Origin: Deinococci bacterium
GTDB taxonomy: Bacteria > Deinococcota > Deinococci > Deinococcales > Trueperaceae
Assembly: GCA_030149325.1 (NCBI GenBank)
Contig: JASBRS010000093.1
Coordinates: 17,992-81,991 of the forward strand
Direction: 5' to 3'
DNA length: 64,000 nucleotides
Positions 19,492 through 27,792 of this stretch are shown piece by piece. Position numbers and translations under genes: made by a program. Position 1 is the first letter of the stretch. Each line of letters opens with the position of its first letter. The notes beneath the pieces were generated by a model. The model saw nothing but the letters and a program-made list of their open reading frames with translations. It did no database searches and had not been told where the DNA came from.

Positions 19492-19949
19492 GGTGCCTCG
19501 AACGGGAGGTACATCGGACGCTCCGCGTTGGTACGCAACACCATCGTCGTCTCCGTGCGCTCGACGCCCTCGAGCATGAACAGCCGGTCGAGGAAGCCAT
19601 CGAGCGCCTGCGTCGAGGGCACGCGCACCTTGGCGACGTAGGAGTACGTCCCCGCCACGGCGTGCAGCTCCTCGATCTCGGGCAGGCTCAGCAGGCGGTC
19701 CACCAGTCCCTGGCCGGGCTTGCGGGGCTGCGGCGAGATCGCCACGAAGGCGCAGATCGGCAGGCCCACGCGATCGGGCTCGAGCACCGCCCGGTAGCCG
19801 CGGATGACCCCCGCCTGCTCGAGCTTGCGGATGCGCTCGCCCACCGCCGGCGCCGACAGGCCGACGGCCTTGGCGATGCTGGCGTGCGAGGCGCGTCCGT
19901 CCTCGCGCAGGATGTGGAGGATGCTGCGGTCGACGGCATCGAAGTCCAT
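19488..19949 (-). CDS. Lrp/AsnC family transcriptional regulator
   Basis: A 153-aa regulator with an N-terminal helix-turn-helix (DRSILHILREDGRASHASIAKAVGLSAPAVGERIRKLE-type arrangement, residues about 5-45) and a C-terminal RAM/AsnC ligand-binding domain (AVAGTYSYVAKVRV). It probably senses an amino acid. It is translationally coupled to the Eis-like acetyltransferase and so may regulate that operon and itself. The effector cannot be predicted. Confidence 0.9.
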   Translation of the reverse strand: MDFDAVDRSILHILREDGRASHASIAKAVGLSAPAVGERIRKLEQAGVIRGYRAVLEPDRVGLPICAFVAISPQPRKPGQGLVDRLLSLPEIEELHAVAGTYSYVAKVRVPSTQALDGFLDRLFMLEGVERTETTMVLRTNAERPMYLPFEAP

Positions 19950-19958
19950 AGCCGGGCC

Positions 19959-19964
19959 AGCGTA
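19959..19964 (-). promoter_or_regulatory. -10 element for the Lrp-Eis operon
   Basis: TACGCT on the minus strand lies 9 nt before the ATG. This is slightly longer than the strict leaderless spacing, and no Shine-Dalgarno is present. Confidence 0.4.
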
Positions 19965-20057
19965 GCATGGGCCCCCACCCCCCGAGGACGCCGGTGCCCA
20001 CCGCGGGCGGGCGCTGCGTGCGAGGGCGGCAGGTGCGTCCCGAGCGGCATCCCCTGG

Positions 20058-20063
20058 TATCGT
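20058..20063 (+). promoter_or_regulatory. -10 element (leaderless) for ymdB-like gene
   Basis: TATCGT is followed by 5 nt and GTG 20069. Confidence 0.5.
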
Positions 20064-20068
20064 GCCGT

Positions 20069-20845
20069 GTGCGCGTCCTGTTCATCGGCGATATCTTCGC
20101 GACCCCGGGGATGAAGGCGGCCCTGGCCTACCTGGCCCAGGCCCGCGAGGAGTACGACTTCATCGTGGCCAACGGCGAGAACGCGGCCGGCGGTTTCGGG
20201 ATCACCCGACGGCACTTCCAGCAGCTCCGCAACGCCGGCGTCGACGTGGTCACGCTCGGCAACCACGGCTGGGACCAGGCTGAGGCCCTGGAGCTGGCGG
20301 AGGAGACGCCGCGCCTCATCCGGCCGGCCAACTACCCGCCCGGCACGCCCGGGGTGGGATCGGCCAGCTTCGAGGCCCGCAACGGCGAGCGCATCACCGT
20401 CACGCAGGTGATGGGTCGGGTGTTCATGGACCCGCTCGACGATCCCTTCCGCGCCGTCGACGCCGTGCTGGAGGGCGTGCCGGAGGGGGAGGCCGTGGTG
20501 GTGGACGTGCACGCCGAGGCCACCAGCGAGAAACGGGTGATGGCCTACCACCTCGCCGGGCGCGTCAGCGCCGTCATCGGGACCCACACCCACGTGCAGA
20601 CGGCCGACGAGACCATCGTGCGGGGCACCGCCACCATCACCGACGCGGGCATGACCGGGGTGCAGGCGTCGTCGATCGGCATGGCGTTCGAGGCCGTTCA
20701 CGCGCGCTTCGTGCACAAGCTGCCGCGTCGCTACACGCCGGCCGACGGCAAGGGCACCCTGTGCGGGGTGGTGCTCGAGCTGGAGGGCAAGCGGGCCCGG
20801 TCGATCCGGCGCCTGCGCTGGCCCGGGGCCGACGAGGCCGCTTGA
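20069..20845 (+). CDS. YmdB-type calcineurin-like phosphoesterase
   Basis: A 258-aa dinuclear-metal phosphoesterase of the YmdB/TIGR00282 family. Metal-binding motifs are FIGDIF at the start, NGENAAGGFGIT, TLGNHGWDQ, VVDVHAEATSEK and GTHTHVQTAD, followed by the family-typical TDAGMTGVQASSIGM. Members hydrolyse 2',3'-cyclic nucleotides and affect biofilm decisions in Bacillus subtilis; the role here is not known. The GTG giving MRVLFIGDIF was chosen since it matches the family N-terminus and lies 5 nt after a -10. Confidence 0.9.
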   Translation: MRVLFIGDIFATPGMKAALAYLAQAREEYDFIVANGENAAGGFGITRRHFQQLRNAGVDVVTLGNHGWDQAEALELAEETPRLIRPANYPPGTPGVGSASFEARNGERITVTQVMGRVFMDPLDDPFRAVDAVLEGVPEGEAVVVDVHAEATSEKRVMAYHLAGRVSAVIGTHTHVQTADETIVRGTATITDAGMTGVQASSIGMAFEAVHARFVHKLPRRYTPADGKGTLCGVVLELEGKRARSIRRLRWPGADEAA

Positions 20846-20886
20846 TGGCGTCGGGAGGGCGTCGGGGGATGCGCCCCGGGGCACGG

Positions 20887-20892
20887 TAGAAT
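20887..20892 (+). promoter_or_regulatory. -10 element (leaderless) for ppc
   Basis: TAGAAT is followed by 7 nt and GTG 20900, with no Shine-Dalgarno. Confidence 0.6.
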
Positions 20893-20899
20893 CCAGCCC

Positions 20900-23617
20900 G
20901 TGGAGCCCATCGCCAGCGATCACGAGGACGCCTTCGCGCAACTGAGGGCCGACGTCGGGTTCCTGGGCAGCGCCTTGGGGAGCGTGCTCCGCGAGCTCGA
21001 AGGCGAGCGCCTGTTCGACCTGGTGGAGGCCGTGCGGGCCGACACCAAGCGCCGCCGTAGCGGCGACGAGGAGGCGGCCGACGACCTCCGGGAGCGCATC
21101 GCGGGGCTCGATCTGCCCACCGCCGAGCGGCTGCTGCGGGCCTTCACCGTCTACTTCCAGCTCATCAACCTGGCCGAGGAGATCCACCGCGTACGCGTCA
21201 ACCGCCTGCGCGAGGCGCGCGCTACGCCCGAATCCCCGCGACCGGAGTCGGTGGCGGCGGCGGTGGCCAGCCTCAAGCAGCAGGGGTGGACGCGCGCCCA
21301 GGTGCGCGCCTTCATGGAGGGGCTGGACGTGCGCCTGACGCTGACGGCGCACCCCACCGAGGTGAAGCGCTACACCGTCCGCCTCAAGCTCGAACGCATC
21401 GCCAACGCGCTGCGCCAGCTCGGGGAGCGGGCGCTCTCGCCGCAGCAGGAGGAGCGCCTGAGGCGCGAGCTGTTCGCCGAGATCGAAACCCTGTGGCAGA
21501 CGCGCGAGCTGTTCGCGGTGAAGCCGTCGGTGCTCGACGAGGTCAAGAGCGCGCTGTACTACTTCCGCCGCTCGCTGCTCGACGCCATCCCGCGCCTGAT
21601 GCAGGACATGGAGGACGCGCTCGACGCCGCCTTCGGCCCGGTACCGGGACCGCCCCTGCCCACCGTGATCGGCTTCCGTTCGTGGATCGGCGGCGATCGC
21701 GACGGCAACCCGTTCGTGACGCCCGAGGTCATGCGCGAGGCCACCACCCTGCAGGCCGAGGTGGCGCTCGACGCCTACCTGGCCGACGTCGACGGGCTGG
21801 TCCAGCGCCTGTCGCTGTGGGAGCGGCGCGTCACCCTGACCCAGAAGTTCCGCGAGGACCTGGCCGAGCTGGCCCGCACCGAGGGCGCCCCGTCGCGCTT
21901 CACCGGCGAGCCCTACCGTCAGAAGCTCGCCCACGTGCACCGTTTCCTGGAGCGGGAGCGCGCCGCGCTGCGCAACCCGTCGGCCGAGGGCTATCCCGGC
22001 GGGGCGCGGCGCCTGCTCGACGACCTGAGGCTGGTGGAGAGCACCCTCGAGCGGGGCCAGGGCCACCGTGCCGCCCGCGCCTTCGTCCGGCCCGTGCTGT
22101 ACCGGGCGGCGGCGTTCCGCTTCGATCTCGCCCCGCTCGACCTGCGGGAGCACTCCGGCGTGCACGAGCGGGCGCTCGGCCAGCTGCTGCGCTACGCCGG
22201 CGTGGTCGACGACTACGCCGCGCTCGACGAGGAGGCGCGCGTCGCCCTGCTGGCCCGCGAGCTCGCCTCGCCCCGGCCGCTGGCGCCGCCGGCGGTGGCG
22301 CTCGGGGACGAGGCCGATCGGGCGCTGGCCTTCCTGGCCGAGGTCCGCCGTACCCAGCGGCACTTCGGCGAGGAGGCCTTCGGCAGCTACGTGGTCAGCA
22401 TGACCGAGGGCGTCTCCGACGTCCTCGAGGTGCTGGTCCTGGCGAAGCAGGCGGGGGTCCGGGCCATCGACGCCACCCCGCTGTTCGAGACCGAGGCCGA
22501 CCTGCGGGCCGCGCCCGAGGTGATGGCGCGGCTGTTCGAGCTCCCGGAGTACCGCCGTCACGTCGAGCGTCGCGGAATCCAGGAGGTCATGATCGGCTAC
22601 TCCGATTCCAACAAGGACGCCGGCTTCCTGGCCGCCAACTGGGCGCTGTACCGGGCGCAGGCGGGGGTGGCGCGGGTGTGCCGCGAGGCGGGGGTGCCGC
22701 TGCGCATCTTCCACGGGCGCGGCACCAGCATCGGGCGCGGCGGCGGCCCCACCGGCCAGGCCATCCTGGCGCAGCCGCCGGGCAGCTTGGGCGGCCGCAT
22801 GCGCATCACCGAGCAGGGCGAGGCGCTCGCCGATCGCTACGCCGACCCCGACCTCGCCCACCGCCACCTCGAGCAGGTGGCCCACGCCTTCATCGAGTCC
22901 TCGGCCCGCGACGCCGGACCCCTGCCCGAGCTCCCGCAGCGCTACCAGGACGCCATGGAGACGGCGTCGGCCGCCGCGCGCCGGCGCTACCGCGGCCTGC
23001 TCGAGAGCGAGGGCTTCCTCGACTTCTTCCACACCGTCACCCCGATCGAGGAGATCAGCCGTCTGGACATCGGCTCGCGACCCGCTCGCCGGCGCGGCGA
23101 GAAGTCGCTGAGGAACCTGCGGGCCATCCCCTGGGTGTTCTCCTGGACGCAGTGCCGCGCCAACCTCCCGGGGTGGTTCGGCCTGGGCAGCGGGCTGGCG
23201 GCGCTGGACGGCGAGCTGACCGCCGAGATGGTGCGCGAGTGGCCGTTCTTCCGCACCCTCATCGACTTCGCCCAGATGAGCCTCGCCAAGGCCGACCTGG
23301 ACATCTTCGAGCACTACCTGGAGCTGGTCCCGCGCGAGCTGCGCGAGCGCTTCCGCCCGGTGATCCACGACGAGTACCGGCTCAGCGTCGAGCAGGTCGA
23401 GCGCGCCACCGGCCACGCGCTGCTCGAGCACGACCCCACGCTCGCCCGCTCCATCGAGCTCCGCAACCCCTACGTCGACCCCATCAGCTACCTGCAGGTC
23501 GAGCTGCTCCGACGGCTTCGCGCCCTCCCTCCCGAGAGCCCGGAGCGCGAGGAGCTCGAGTACGCCGTGCTGGTGTCGTTGCTGGGAGTCGCTGCGGGGA
23601 TGCGCAACACGGGGTGA
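20900..23617 (+). CDS. ppc: Phosphoenolpyruvate carboxylase
   Basis: PEPC makes oxaloacetate from PEP and bicarbonate, replenishing the TCA cycle. The 905-aa protein has the catalytic-His motif LTAHPTEVKR, GGDRDGNPFVT, GYSDSNKDAGF, the bicarbonate/PEP loop FHGRGTSIGRGGGP, and the conserved C-terminal MRNTG ending. Length and order match bacterial PEPCs. It appears monocistronic, with a clear hairpin directly after the stop. Confidence 0.96.
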   Translation: MEPIASDHEDAFAQLRADVGFLGSALGSVLRELEGERLFDLVEAVRADTKRRRSGDEEAADDLRERIAGLDLPTAERLLRAFTVYFQLINLAEEIHRVRVNRLREARATPESPRPESVAAAVASLKQQGWTRAQVRAFMEGLDVRLTLTAHPTEVKRYTVRLKLERIANALRQLGERALSPQQEERLRRELFAEIETLWQTRELFAVKPSVLDEVKSALYYFRRSLLDAIPRLMQDMEDALDAAFGPVPGPPLPTVIGFRSWIGGDRDGNPFVTPEVMREATTLQAEVALDAYLADVDGLVQRLSLWERRVTLTQKFREDLAELARTEGAPSRFTGEPYRQKLAHVHRFLERERAALRNPSAEGYPGGARRLLDDLRLVESTLERGQGHRAARAFVRPVLYRAAAFRFDLAPLDLREHSGVHERALGQLLRYAGVVDDYAALDEEARVALLARELASPRPLAPPAVALGDEADRALAFLAEVRRTQRHFGEEAFGSYVVSMTEGVSDVLEVLVLAKQAGVRAIDATPLFETEADLRAAPEVMARLFELPEYRRHVERRGIQEVMIGYSDSNKDAGFLAANWALYRAQAGVARVCREAGVPLRIFHGRGTSIGRGGGPTGQAILAQPPGSLGGRMRITEQGEALADRYADPDLAHRHLEQVAHAFIESSARDAGPLPELPQRYQDAMETASAAARRRYRGLLESEGFLDFFHTVTPIEEISRLDIGSRPARRRGEKSLRNLRAIPWVFSWTQCRANLPGWFGLGSGLAALDGELTAEMVREWPFFRTLIDFAQMSLAKADLDIFEHYLELVPRELRERFRPVIHDEYRLSVEQVERATGHALLEHDPTLARSIELRNPYVDPISYLQVELLRRLRALPPESPEREELEYAVLVSLLGVAAGMRNTG

Positions 23618-23622
23618 CAACG

Positions 23623-23646
23623 GCCGCCGGCCTGAAGGCCGGCGGC
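23623..23646 (+). terminator. ppc terminator hairpin
   Basis: A perfect 10-bp stem GCCGCCGGCC / GGCCGGCGGC with a TGAA loop, starting 6 nt after the ppc stop. Confidence 0.7.
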
Positions 23647-23672
23647 TTCGTGAAGTCGCATGAAGCCTCTGG

Positions 23673-23678
23673 TATAAC
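23673..23678 (+). promoter_or_regulatory. -10 element of the exbBD operon
   Basis: TATAAC lies between the ppc terminator and the exbB-like gene, leaving a leader of about 55 nt that contains a Shine-Dalgarno (GAGGAG). Confidence 0.5.
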
Positions 23679-23739
23679 CGTCTCATGGCGTTCATGGCCC
23701 GGCCACCTAGGCTGGGAGCTCAACGATGAGGAGTCGTCC

Positions 23740-24429
23740 ATGAGTCTATTGATGAGCGGCGGACCCGTCCTGGTCGCGATCCTGCTCGTCTCGCTGTACG
23801 CCGTCTACCTGTTCTTCGAGCGCTTCTTCAAGCTGTCCAAGGAGAGGCTGGACAGCGACGTGCTGATGGGTCGCGTCAACGCCGCCGTACGCGAGCGCGA
23901 CCTCGAGCTGGCGCTGGCCGCCTGCGAGCAGCACGGCGGTCCCGTCGCCCGCGTGCTCCGCGCCGCGCTGCTGCGCCTGCCCTACGGCCGCTCGGCCGTG
24001 GAGGCCGCCTTCCAGGAGGCCTCGCTGCAGGAGGAGCAGAACCTCACGCGGGGCTTGCGCCCGCTGGCCGCCATCGCCCAGATCGCTCCCATGCTAGGGC
24101 TGCTCGGGACGGTCACCGGCATGATCCTGGCCTTCTCCGAGATCGCCAAGCAGGGCACCGGCAACCCCTCGGTGCTGGCCGACGGCATCGGCCAGGCGCT
24201 GGTGACCACGGCGGCCGGTCTGATCGTCGCCATCCCCACCGTGATCGGCCAGAACTACCTCGCCAGTCGCGTCGACACCATCCTGATGGAGATCGACCGG
24301 CGCCGCGAGGAACTCATGGGCAACGTGGTGCAGGCGGTCGCGGCGCGCAAGGAGGAGACCGCCCGCGCCGATCCCGCCGCCGCCGAGCGGGAGTCCGCCT
24401 CGGTGAGCCGCGCGCCCTCGCAGGCCTAG
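23740..24429 (+). CDS. exbB: ExbB/TolQ/MotA-type proton channel subunit
   Basis: A 229-aa inner-membrane protein with three spans: VLVAILLVSLYAVYLFF near the N-terminus, then IAPMLGLLGTVTGMILAF and TTAAGLIVAIPTVIGQNY. These are the canonical TolQ/ExbB helices, including the conserved LGLLGTVxGM motif. With ExbD it would form a proton-driven motor that energises a TonB- or TolA-like partner. It has a GAGGAG site 6 nt before the ATG and lies 6 nt from the exbD start. The choice of ExbB over TolQ rests on the neighbouring TonB-like gene and is not firm. Confidence 0.88.
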   Translation: MSLLMSGGPVLVAILLVSLYAVYLFFERFFKLSKERLDSDVLMGRVNAAVRERDLELALAACEQHGGPVARVLRAALLRLPYGRSAVEAAFQEASLQEEQNLTRGLRPLAAIAQIAPMLGLLGTVTGMILAFSEIAKQGTGNPSVLADGIGQALVTTAAGLIVAIPTVIGQNYLASRVDTILMEIDRRREELMGNVVQAVAARKEETARADPAAAERESASVSRAPSQA

Positions 24430-24435
24430 GCCGTC

Positions 24436-24843
24436 ATGCGCGAGTCACGCGGTCGCAGCCGCTTGAGGGCGTCGCCCTCCATCGATCTCACGCCGATGGT
24501 CGACGTGGTGTTCCTGCTGGTGATCTTCTTCATGGTGTCGACCACCTTCATCACCATGGAGACGGGGTTGCCGGTCGACCTGCCATCGGCGCAGACGGCC
24601 GTGGTGGAGCCGTCGTCGCTGCCGACCGTGACGATCACCAAGGACGACGCCATCTTCGTCGGCTCCACCCCGGTGACGGAGGCGCAGCTCGTCGACACGG
24701 TCCGCCGCGTGATGGCCGATAGCGGCTACACCACGGTCGTGCTCAGGGCCGACACCACCGTCGAGCACGGTCTGGTGGTGCGGGTCATGGACCTCATCAA
24801 GCAGGCGGGCGCCAAGCGCCTCGCCATCGCGACCGGCGGTTGA
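24436..24843 (+). CDS. exbD: ExbD/TolR-type biopolymer transport protein
   Basis: A 135-aa protein with one N-terminal membrane helix (VDVVFLLVIFFMVSTTF). The conserved channel Asp occurs in LTPMVDVVF. The periplasmic domain ends with VVLRADTTVEHGLVVRVMDLIKQAG, the usual ExbD/TolR fold. It pairs with the upstream ExbB-like subunit to couple proton flow to a periplasmic partner. Its stop lies just before the start of the TonB-like fusion gene, so all three are one transcript. Confidence 0.9.
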   Translation: MRESRGRSRLRASPSIDLTPMVDVVFLLVIFFMVSTTFITMETGLPVDLPSAQTAVVEPSSLPTVTITKDDAIFVGSTPVTEAQLVDTVRRVMADSGYTTVVLRADTTVEHGLVVRVMDLIKQAGAKRLAIATGG

Positions 24844-24851
24844 GGCGGGGC

Positions 24852-26873
24852 GTGTCCCGTCTGAGCGAGGCCTGGGGCGACGCCGACAAGCGGCGTGCGC
24901 TGCTGCTGTCGGTCGCGGTGCACCTGGTGGCGTTGCTGCTGTTGGCGACCTTCCTCAGCGCCCCCAAGCCGCGGAAGCTCGAGCCCTACCTGGTGATCAC
25001 CCTCGGCTCGCCCGCCTCGTCGAGCCAGCCGGCCCGCGCGAGCACGGTCGAGACGCCGGCCCCCCAGGCGGCCCAGCCGCAGGTGGCCTCGGGCAGCCTG
25101 GGCGAGCCGCAGGCCCGCAGCGCACCGCAACCGCAGGCCCAGGCGCCGCAGACGCAGCAACCCACGGCCCAGCCGCCGGCGTCGGCCCCGCCGCCGGCGG
25201 CCGCCACGCAGGCGGCGCCGACGCCGAGCGCGCCACCACCCGAGGCCGTGCAGGCGCCCGTGCCCTCGCTGCCGGAACCGTCCTCGGCCCCGTCGCAGGC
25301 GGCGGCACCCAGCGGCACCACCACCGCCAGCGCGTTGCCCCCGATCGACGAGGTCCAACTCCAGCCGAAGCCGCAGGCGCCCGCCATCACCGTGCCGAAG
25401 CCGCAGACCCAGGCGGAGCTCCCGCCGGCCACGGTGCTGGCCGTGACGCCGCAGGCCAGCGTCACCCCGAGCCAACCCATCCCCACGCCTCAGGCAACGG
25501 CGCAGGTGCCCCAGGCGCGATCGCTGCCCACCCCGCAGACGTCGGTGAGCGTGGCCCGGACCCTGGCCGCCCCGCAGGCCAGCGCCCAGGTGGCGGCTGC
25601 GCGGCCCCTGGCCGCGCCCCAGGCGTCGGCCCAGGTCGCGGCTCCGCGGGCGCTCAGCGCTCCCCAGGCGACGGCCAGCGTTGCCGCTGCACGGCCCCTG
25701 GAGGCGCCGCAGGTGACGGCGTCGGCCGGGACCGCGCGCGACGTCAGCGTGACGCCCAGCGTCACCGTCCAGGCCGCCGTCTCCGTACCCGTCCCCAGCG
25801 TGCAGGCCACGGTGGCCGCGCCCGCACCCGCCGCCGGCGCACCGACCACGACGGGTGCGCCGCCCGGGAACACCGACGTGGCCAGCTCCCGGGCCGCCGC
25901 CAGCGCACCGGGGGGCAACGCGCCCAGCTCCGGGCAGACCGGCGGGGCGGTCGAGGCCAGCGCCGCGGGTCGGGGTCGCGCCGCGTCCCCCGATGGCAGC
26001 GGTGCCGGCAGCGGGGTGCCCGCGCCGGTCCCGGCGCCGTTCCGGGCGGAGCTGGAGCGCCCGCTGGCGGTGCTGGTCGACAACGTGCACGGGTACCCGC
26101 AGTCGGGCCTGCGGCAGGCCTCGAGCATCGTCGAGATGCCGGTGGAGGGCGGACTGACACGCCTCATGCTGATCTACCGGACGACCGATCCGGGGCTGGT
26201 GGGCCCGATCCGCAGCGCCCGCGACTACTTCGTGAAGCTGACCGAGTCGATGAACGCCGTCCTGGTCCACGACGGTGGCTCGCCGGGGGCCATGATCGCC
26301 ATCTCCCAGAGCCGCCTGCCGACGCTGGACGCCCTGCACCGCAGCGACCTGTTCAGCAGGGCCGATCAGCGGCAGCCACCGTACAACCTCTACAGCCAGG
26401 GCGACTCCCTGCGGCGCGCCGTCAACCGCCTGCTGCCCGCCCGCCCCCAGGTCCTCACCGGGACGCTGTACCGGCCGCCGCGGGACGCGCCCACGGTGAC
26501 CAGCGTGACCGACCGCTACAGCGGCGTCTACAAGACCGGGTTCCGCTACTTCCCGGAGCTCGACCGCTACCGCTGGGTGCGCAACGGCGCCGGCGCCAAC
26601 GACGCCAGCGGCGAGAACGTGTTGGTGGACGCGGTGGTGATGGGGCAGATCACGGCGCGTCCACTCCCCGACGATCCCGAGGGGCGGCTCTACATCCCGT
26701 TGCAGGGGGGCGGCCCGGCCACGCTCTACCTCCATGGGCAGGCGGTCCAGGGCCACTGGGAACTCTCCGATGGCATCCGCTTCGTGACCGCCGACGGCAC
26801 GCCCGTCGACCTGGCGCCGTTCCGGACCTGGTTCGTCCTCACGCCGACCTACCAGGACCGCGTCGAGAACTGA
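24852..26873 (+). CDS. TonB-like N-terminus fused to a DUF3048 domain
   Basis: This 673-aa protein has a basic N-terminus and one membrane helix (LLLSVAVHLVALLLLATFL, with the His seen in TonB anchors). A roughly 360-residue Ala/Pro/Gln-rich linker with 15-residue repeats follows. In place of a TonB C-terminal domain there is a DUF3048 (YerB-like) domain from about residue 400: AVLVDNVHGYPQSGLRQASSIVE, VEGGLTRLMLIY, GPIRSARDYFVK, and the C-terminal part to the end. DUF3048 proteins known to me are small lipoproteins without such an anchor. GTG 24852 is preferred because GAGG precedes it; a TTG at 24840 overlapping the exbD stop is the alternative. Function unknown. Confidence 0.8.
   Translation: MSRLSEAWGDADKRRALLLSVAVHLVALLLLATFLSAPKPRKLEPYLVITLGSPASSSQPARASTVETPAPQAAQPQVASGSLGEPQARSAPQPQAQAPQTQQPTAQPPASAPPPAAATQAAPTPSAPPPEAVQAPVPSLPEPSSAPSQAAAPSGTTTASALPPIDEVQLQPKPQAPAITVPKPQTQAELPPATVLAVTPQASVTPSQPIPTPQATAQVPQARSLPTPQTSVSVARTLAAPQASAQVAAARPLAAPQASAQVAAPRALSAPQATASVAAARPLEAPQVTASAGTARDVSVTPSVTVQAAVSVPVPSVQATVAAPAPAAGAPTTTGAPPGNTDVASSRAAASAPGGNAPSSGQTGGAVEASAAGRGRAASPDGSGAGSGVPAPVPAPFRAELERPLAVLVDNVHGYPQSGLRQASSIVEMPVEGGLTRLMLIYRTTDPGLVGPIRSARDYFVKLTESMNAVLVHDGGSPGAMIAISQSRLPTLDALHRSDLFSRADQRQPPYNLYSQGDSLRRAVNRLLPARPQVLTGTLYRPPRDAPTVTSVTDRYSGVYKTGFRYFPELDRYRWVRNGAGANDASGENVLVDAVVMGQITARPLPDDPEGRLYIPLQGGGPATLYLHGQAVQGHWELSDGIRFVTADGTPVDLAPFRTWFVLTPTYQDRVEN
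25557..25736 (+). repeat. 45-nt tandem repeat encoding a 15-residue linker repeat
   Basis: Four in-frame 45-nt units begin at 25557, 25602, 25647 and 25692, each encoding R-x-L-x-A-P-Q-x-[ST]-A-x-x plus alanines. A shortened 39-nt unit precedes them at 25518. The repeat extends the periplasm-spanning linker of the TonB-like protein. Confidence 0.85.
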
Positions 26874-26885
26874 ACCGGCCTTGAC

Positions 26886-27671
26886 TCAGGTGTCGTTGCG
26901 GGGCACGACCTCGTCGAAGAACAGCCCGCGCATGCGCAGGCGGTAGCGCTTCTCCTTGATGTCGATGTCGAGGAAGCTGTACTCGTCCTGGTAGCCGTTG
27001 GTGTCGAGCAAGATGGCGCGTCCCTGGGAGGCGATGTTGACGCCGCCGCGGACCGGGGTGTGGCCGTAGATGCCGAGCCGGTAGGGGGTGCTGTCGAGGA
27101 AGTCCTTCTCCTCGTAGATCCAGCGCCGCCGGTTCTCGAGGTAGAAGCCGTTGTCGTAGGTGTTGTGCTCGGGGAGGGGACCCACGTGCGCGAGGTGCAG
27201 CTCCTCGATCACCACCTCCGCCGGCCACGACAGGATCCAGTCGCGGAGCTCGGGTTCCATGTCGTTGCCGTAGCCGACCTTCCACTCCAGGTGGGAGACG
27301 TCGTCGGTCCTCAACGGACCCTGTTCGGGGTGCACGGCGTTGAAGTCGTGGTTGCCCATGAGGATCGTCATCTTGCCGTCTGGGACGCGGTCCTGGAAGC
27401 CCTTGACGTCGCGCAGGAAGGCGCTCTGCGCCTTCTCCGCCCGTTCCAGATGACGCGGGTTGTACTCGTCGTAGCGCCGCACGTTGATGATCTCGGCGTA
27501 GCGGTCGCGGCTCTTGGCGTGGACCAGGTCCCCCAGCAGCACCAGGCGGACGTCGTCGTGCACCAGCGCGCCGGTCGGGCGGTGGCCCTCGTCGGAGAGC
27601 CCGGCCTCGATCAGCATCGACCACAGCTTGTCGGCCTGCATGTGGATGTCGCCGATGACGACCAGCCTCAT
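26886..27671 (-). CDS. Calcineurin-like metallophosphoesterase
   Basis: A 261-aa cytoplasmic protein with the full metallophosphoesterase motif set: VIGDIHMQ, LLGDLVH, MGNHDFN, and the final GHTPVRGG, plus a central His in LAHVGPL. The C-terminal part describes a small sandwich (DTNGYQDEYSFLDIDI). It may act on phosphoproteins, dinucleotides or cyclic nucleotides; the sequence does not say which. GGAGG lies 6 nt before the ATG. It is convergent with the exb operon and lies downstream of the LysM/M23 gene in the same direction. Confidence 0.82.
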   Translation of the reverse strand: MRLVVIGDIHMQADKLWSMLIEAGLSDEGHRPTGALVHDDVRLVLLGDLVHAKSRDRYAEIINVRRYDEYNPRHLERAEKAQSAFLRDVKGFQDRVPDGKMTILMGNHDFNAVHPEQGPLRTDDVSHLEWKVGYGNDMEPELRDWILSWPAEVVIEELHLAHVGPLPEHNTYDNGFYLENRRRWIYEEKDFLDSTPYRLGIYGHTPVRGGVNIASQGRAILLDTNGYQDEYSFLDIDIKEKRYRLRMRGLFFDEVVPRNDT

Positions 27672-27792
27672 CGCCGGCCTCCGGGCCGCTGCGAACCCGA
27701 CCCGCTCGCGGCCGGCCTGCGGCCTCGCGCTACGAGCTCGGAGCTGGGGTTGGGGTCGAGGGTGGCTTCGTCGCCCATCGGCGTGCGCTGCG

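Noticed and set aside
19688..23695. Very long minus-strand open frame opposite ppc
   Set aside because: It mirrors ppc codon by codon, has low-complexity composition and no motif. Such antisense frames are common in very GC-rich DNA.
24726..26756. Long minus-strand frame opposite the exbD/TonB-like genes, rich in Gly and Arg
   Set aside because: It is the antisense of the Ala/Pro linker repeats and has no start signal or recognisable domain.
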